DNA from: Amia ocellicauda
Lineage: Eukaryota > Chordata > Actinopteri > Amiiformes > Amiidae
Assembly: GCF_036373705.1 (NCBI RefSeq)
Contig: NW_027102781.1
Coordinates: forward strand, 1-64,000
Direction: 5' to 3'
DNA: 64,000 nt
Below the pieces are notes generated by a model, which saw only the letters and a list, made by a program, of their open reading frames with translations, ran no database searches and was not told where the DNA came from. The translations under genes were made by a program, and so were the position numbers. Below, in pieces: positions 59,356 through 64,000 of the stretch (position 1 is its first letter; every line of letters begins with the position of its first letter).

Positions 59356-61581
59356 CAGTTTTTTACAATCACTTTGTCACTAATTTCAGAACCTTGATGT
59401 CATTTTTCAAAACTCTAGACACAAAACTCAAAACGGTCATCACTTGTAACACAGGCTGTCCAATGTTCAAGACATTGCATTGTGCATTCATATCTTTAAA
59501 GAAACCTTGCACTTGCAGACTTGTTGGTTCAAATAACTCATTTATCATGAAATACCATAGTAACATAGTAAAACAGAAGATACCGATAGTTTCACTGTGT
59601 AGTTGTTCGTACAATCATTAAATATTGTAGTACAAAATATGTGATACATGTTTCATTATGGTACTACACATAAATACATCACTGTAAAAGGACTAGTAGA
59701 GAGAATACTACAGACACAGTGGAATCATTGAACAAAATCTGAAATACAATACAATACAATACAATCAAATCACACCATAGGTTTCTTTGAATCCATGCAA
59801 CAATAATTAGCTACAAAAAAGAACAAAACTACAGTAAAATGTCAACTGCAGTGTTCCTCACCTGGCTTAGTGTAAAAAGCAAAACAAAGGATTGATTACC
59901 GTACTTCTAAATTTCCATCAGCCCTGTGTTCAGGTTCAGGTTCTCACAACCATTTTTCACAAGAGGCATCTTGAAACTGAACATACCTGAACATATTCAG
60001 TCATCAGCTGCTTCACTCTGTCTGCATTTCTTTCAAAAGGCACACTATACTCTGTGCTACACATTGGTATGCAGTATACAGTCATTTGACAATTGAGAGT
60101 AGCCTAATGTTTTGTGCATGCTGAAGACTTGCCGCTTCTCAGTACGGAAATTTCTGATGATTGAGGCCACAGTTGATCCTGAGTTGATTCTGAGGTTTGA
60201 TTGAATCATTGTAGCTGCCTCAGTCATGGTCATGCCATGATTTACAACATGCTCTACAACTATTTCTCGGATTTCACTGGACACTATTTGCTGTTGCTGC
60301 CGCTGTCTGGTCCGTGGCCTTGTCCTCTACCACGTTCCCCCAACACCTCTCAAATGAGGCCCATGGCTGCCTCTCTGGTGAGCCCTAAGTCCTCCTCTAT
60401 GACGAGGCCCATGACCACCTCTCAGAAGGGGTGCATGTCCCCTTCCATTCCTTTGACCACCACGTCTTCCTCCTCCCACTGCTTTACCTCTATTGTGACC
60501 TGGATGACCTGCCGGCTCCATGTTATCACTGTGTTGCTGGGGTGGATAGCACTCATTTCACTCGATACTCGTACCACAATGTGAAATCAATCATCAATAA
60601 CCAGTTGGCAGTATTGGAAAAGCAATTACAAGGGCCTGCATACATACAGTAATGTCAAATCTGATGTGGAAGAACAATCATCTTCAACCAGGTTGGAGCG
60701 TTAGTTGCAATGCCTTTAATACACGCAGCGTGGAGAGGAACAGTGACTCAAGAAGATCCCAAAGTCACTCTGCCTTCATTTTAACAGTCAGAGCTTTTAT
60801 ACACAAAAATCAAAGAGCTGGTTATAATCAGAAAGTCATTACTATGTTATCTTAAAAGTTAGCTAAGCAGAATTTATATCATTATAGGACAGAGTTCATA
60901 GATCAACACATGGATTAGGGAGCAGGCACTTCAATCATACTGTTTGACATTGTCTCCAAGATTCTCATCGTAAATAAAAAACAGAAATCAAACTACCTTC
61001 TGGCCTGACCTTCTAGCTTGACCTTATCTTTCTTAAGTATACAAGAAAGAAAAACAGGTATTAGAGAAAGAATTTCCAACTTTCCTTCCACACTGAAAAC
61101 ATGGTGTGGAAAAGTGCTACATGATGATGAATGATGATGAAATATTACATCCATAGATAATGTAGTCCAACTGGTTCATGCTCCTCGGTTATTGGTGTCA
61201 ATGGATCTCATTATCCTGAAACTTTCATTATCGAAACATGGAATACTCTTCGTCAGTTTCCATAAAACTATGAATTAAGAGTAATGCAACAGTCACTTAT
61301 CATTTTGAGCAGCTGTATCAATTGATAGTTAGATCTTTGTAATGAAATGAATAGACAGTGATCTCAGATGTAATGTGTGAATTGCATTTTGAAATGGTAA
61401 TTCTTTGATGTTAAGTTGTGTCATTTTAGTTCAATGAACAAATGATCTGAGGTTGATGTGTATTGTATCCAAGCAATTGAAAAATGTGCATTTTGATCAT
61501 TGGGTGTGAGTTTTGTGTCTAGAGTTTTGAAAAATGACATCAAGGTTCTGAAATGAGTGCCAAAGTGATTGTAAAAAAGTG
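59356..61581 (-). mobile_element. IS630/Tc1-superfamily transposon with ~75-bp inverted ends
   Basis: Left end 59356-59429 and right end 61507-61581 are inverted copies (core ttttttacaatcacttt, then cagaaccttgatgtcatttt and tctagacacaaaactca). TA flanks both sides. Length is 2,226 bp. Only the start of a transposase is found, so it is a non-autonomous derivative or a decayed copy. Confidence 0.75.
60057..60521 (-). pseudogene. IS630/Tc1-type transposase, N-terminal part
   Basis: A Gly/Arg-rich leader (GGGRRGGQRNGRGHAP, RGGLRAHQRGSHGP) is followed in the same frame, after one stop near 60327, by a helix-turn-helix SSEIREIVVEHVVNHGMTMTEA and IIRNFRTEKRQ. This pairing of an RG-rich leader with an HTH is typical of a fish IS630-like transposase group. 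The DDE domain is missing: the sequence after RQ is unrelated. Confidence 0.65.
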
Positions 61582-61924
61582 TAATATCAGGGGACAGTGG
61601 CTATTACTGATCTGGCCTTCCATGGCCTCTGTATTAATGTAACAGGTCACATTGTATGTGTACACTGATACTTGATAGTATAATATAGTACAAGTAAAAA
61701 ACATACATAGGTATCATAGAAGTATTTTGCAGAAATGATTAAGGATACTTATCAAAATGGAGAGGAAATGCTAAATCCAGTCTCCCCAGGCTGAGCTTCT
61801 ATTGCTACACCTGCTAAGTGGCTGCTGGCCCCACTATATGGATAGAGCCACACCAAGTACAAGAGTCTCCCCGTTGCTATTTATATCTCCCTATCCAGTC
61901 TTCTATACGTGTCAGGGTGGGGTG
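61582..61924. other. No gene recognised
   Basis: Spacer between the IS630-type element and the next microsatellite block. Confidence 0.4.
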
Positions 61925-62006
61925 CCTATTCCCCTGTGTGTGTGTGAAAGTGTGTCTGTGTGTGTGTCTGTAAGTGTGTGTGTCTGTCTGTGATAGTGTG
62001 TGTGTG

Positions 62007-62037
<31 letters not shown>

Positions 62038-62165
62038 GAAAGTGTGTGTGTGTGTGTGTGTGTGTGAAAGTGTGTGTGAGTGTTTGTCTGTCTGTCTGTC
62101 ATGTAACTTGCACATCTGTTAGGGCACCATTAATGCAGAGATGTACACATATTGTTTATTTTCCA
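61925..62165 (+). repeat. Third, partial copy of the Tc1-flanking arm
   Basis: (TG)n, (GTCT)n, then aacttgcacatctgttaggg and gcagagatgtacaca, matching 56880-56995 with about ten differences by eye. Confidence 0.75.
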
Positions 62166-62227
62166 TATATATGTATGTATGTATGTATGCATGTCCAATT
62201 GCTTTGACAATACAAATGCACTGAATT

Positions 62228-62283
<56 letters not shown>

Positions 62284-62290
62284 GAGAGGT
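62166..62290. repeat. (GTAT)n - 39-bp core - (GA)n module, copy 3
   Basis: Same order as at 51514: gtatgtatgtatgc, core tgtccaattgctttgacaat, gaattgag, then a ~60-base gaga tract. Confidence 0.75.
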
Positions 62291-62490
62291 GCTAAGGCAC
62301 ATTTGTAACATAAATTAGGGAACATTTGAAACATGCTTAGGGAACATTCATAAGAACATAAGAACATAAGAACATAAGAAAGTTTACAAACGAGAGGAGG
62401 CCATTCGACCCATCATGCTCGTTTGGTGTCCATTAATATCTAAGTGATCCATGGATCCTATCCAGTCTATTTTTAAATGTTCCCAAACTT

Positions 62491-63087
62491 TCAGCTTCTA
62501 CCACTTTCCATCTTGAATGCCTTGAAGCCCAATTTCCATTTGTTCTCCCCTGGTGTGTGTGTCCCTGCTGATCTGGAAAAGCTCCTCTGGTTTGAGGAAC
62601 CTTTCATGATTTTGAAGACTTGGATCAAGTCCCCACGTAATCTCCTCTGTTCCAGGGTGAAAAGGTTCAGTTCCCTCAGTCTCTCCGAGTAGGACTTTCC
62701 CTTCAGATCTGGAATAAGTCTGGTTGCTCTCCTCTGAACTGCCTCTAAAGCAGCAATATCCTTCTTGAAGTGTGGTGCCCAGAACTGTACACAGTATTCC
62801 AGATGAGGTTTAACTAGCGCATTGTACAGTCTTAACATTACTTCCCTTGTTTTAAATTCTACACTTTTGACGATATACCCTAGCATTCTGTATGCCTTTT
62901 GTATTGCTTCCCCACATTGTTTGGATGGAGAAAGTGAATCCACATAGATTCCTAGGTCTTTCTCATGCATTACTTCATCTAGATCTGTACCTCCCATAGT
63001 GTAATTATAGTGGACATTTTTGTTTCCTGCATGTATTACCTTGCACTTGTCCACATTGAATTTCATTTGCGAGGTGTCAGCCCACAA
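62491..63087 (-). pseudogene. CR1-type LINE ORF2, C-terminal segment
   Basis: Reads FNVDKCKVIHAGNKN, DLGIYVDSLSPSKQC, MLRLYNALVKPHLEYCVQFW, LEAVQRRATRLIPDLKG and LRELNLFTLEQRRLRGDLI, the thumb and C-terminal hallmarks of CR1/Rex/L2 reverse transcriptases. Separated from the next segment by a frameshift near 63080. Confidence 0.88.
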
Positions 63088-63446
63088 CTGAATTTATCTA
63101 AGTTCCTCTGAATAGCATGTGCTGCCAAGATTGTATCTGCTGAGCCACCTATTTTAGTATCATCTGCAAATTTGACAAGGTTGCTAAGTATCCCAGAGTC
63201 CAGATCATTAATATAGATTAGAAAAAGCAAAGGCCCTAGTACTGATCCCTGTGGAACTCCACTAACAACCTCACTCCAGTTAGAAGTGACTCCTCTAATC
63301 TGTTTCCTATACATCAACCAGTTCATAATCCATCTACTTACATTACCCTGAATGCCTACAGCTTCCAATTTGAGGATCAGTCTTTGGTGTGGAACCTTAT
63401 CAAAAGCTTTTTGGAAATCTAAGTATATCATATCATATGCTTTCAC
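63063..63446 (-). pseudogene. CR1-type LINE ORF2, catalytic palm segment
   Basis: Contains YLDFQKAFDKVPHQ (first catalytic Asp), SGVPQGSVLGPLLFLIYIND and FADDTK (the catalytic Asp pair). The frame is open upstream to about 63535 with LGFRRGRSCLTYLINF when read past the Met. The core is otherwise well preserved, so inactivation looks fairly recent. Confidence 0.9.
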
Positions 63447-63549
63447 GTGATCTACAGCTGCAGTTGCATGTTCAAAAAAATTTATTAAGTAAGTAAGACA
63501 TGATCTGCCTCGTCTAAACCCAAGTTGACTATCTCCAAGAATATGGTTT

Positions 63550-63987
63550 TCATTGAGATGCTCCTCTTATTTTCTGTCTAATCATTTTTTCCAACATTTT
63601 ACAGGTGATGCAGGTGAGACTGATTGGTCTGTAATTTCCTGGCTCAGTTTTGTCCCCTTTCTTGTGGATTGGTATGAAATTTGCTGTCTTCCAGTCAGTG
63701 GGAACATCCCCTGTTCTAAGTGTCATTTGGAATAATCGAGTTAGCAGCCTATACATAATTTCCCTCATTTCTTTAAGTACTGTTGGAAATATCCCATCTG
63801 GCCCAGGTGATTTGTTTGATTTTAATTCTGCTAGTCCCTTTAGTACCTCCTCCTCATTTATCCTGATCTCTCTTAGGGTTTGACTGGATTGATTGTCAAC
63901 CTGTGGCATGTCATCTGTTTCTTCTTTTCTAAAAACCTCTGTGAAATACTCATTTAGAATATTTGACACATCTTGTTCGTTTTCCAA
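63550..63987 (-). pseudogene. CR1-type LINE ORF2, finger segment
   Basis: Reads KSNKSPGPDGIFPTVLKE, GDVPTDWKTANFIPIHKKGD and NYRPISLTCITCKMLEKMI, the standard fingers of non-LTR reverse transcriptases. A frameshift near 63570 separates it from the palm. The frame stays open to the window edge. Confidence 0.88.
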
Positions 63988-64000
63988 GATACCTCCATTT

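Larger units (their letters stand above)
62344..64000 (-). mobile_element. CR1-type LINE, 3' part, running off the window
   Basis: On the minus strand the element ends in about three and a half copies of ttcttatg, an 8-bp tail like that of CR1 elements. Three open segments, given below, cover most of the reverse transcriptase and the C-terminal region. The 5' part, including the endonuclease, would lie beyond 64000. Confidence 0.85.

Overview
The window looks like nuclear DNA of a ray-finned fish. The evidence is vertebrate-type tRNA, U6 and 5S genes, Tc1/mariner and hAT DNA transposons, a CR1-type LINE with an 8-bp tail repeat, a Tx1-type LINE fragment, GT/AG-spliced exons and abundant (TG)n, (GTCT)n and (GATA-like) microsatellites. 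I cannot name the species. The CR1 tail and its flanks fit either an early-branching ray-finned fish or a teleost.

Layout. 1-7.5 kb is gene-poor, with a degenerate tRNA-Phe-like sequence, a 98-nt hairpin directly downstream that resembles a microRNA precursor, and a candidate solo LTR. 7.5-11.4 kb holds a divergently arranged set of open frames around a short control region, and looks like an incomplete fossil of a DNA virus or Polinton/adintovirus-like element. 11.8-46.0 kb is a ten-module tandem array. Each module carries an intron-containing tRNA-Tyr(GTA) and a tRNA-Lys(TTT), separated from the next module by a hAT-like transposon that itself contains an LTR. Some modules have lost one or both tRNA genes. 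46.2-49.0 kb carries a U6-like sequence and seven tandem 5S rRNA genes, all on the minus strand. 49.2-51.1 kb is another copy of the same LTR in the opposite orientation, inserted in an old Tc1 transposase. 51.1-64 kb is a mosaic of transposons: a Tx1 LINE fragment, LTR fragment, internally deleted Tc1 between inverted repeats, another Tc1 remnant, an IS630/Tc1-type element and a CR1 LINE. Between these lie the first exons of a host gene whose N-terminus resembles BEN-domain (BEND5-like) proteins.

How it fits together. Every recognisable non-mobile gene from 11.8 to 49.0 kb is of a type normally transcribed by RNA polymerase III: tRNA-Tyr, tRNA-Lys, U6-like and 5S. The array was built in steps. 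A hAT element inserted into a tRNA repeat with an 8-bp target duplication, an LTR inserted into that hAT with a 4-bp duplication, and the composite was then amplified. Later a multi-module block was duplicated with a 13,985-bp period. Array edges show more decayed tRNA copies and coincide with LTR ends, which suggests recombination between LTR copies. The most noteworthy items are this nested Pol III array, the 13,985-bp higher-order period, the hairpin near 1.9 kb, the virus-like fossil at 7.5-11.4 kb and the Tc1 element sitting between 0.4-kb inverted arms.
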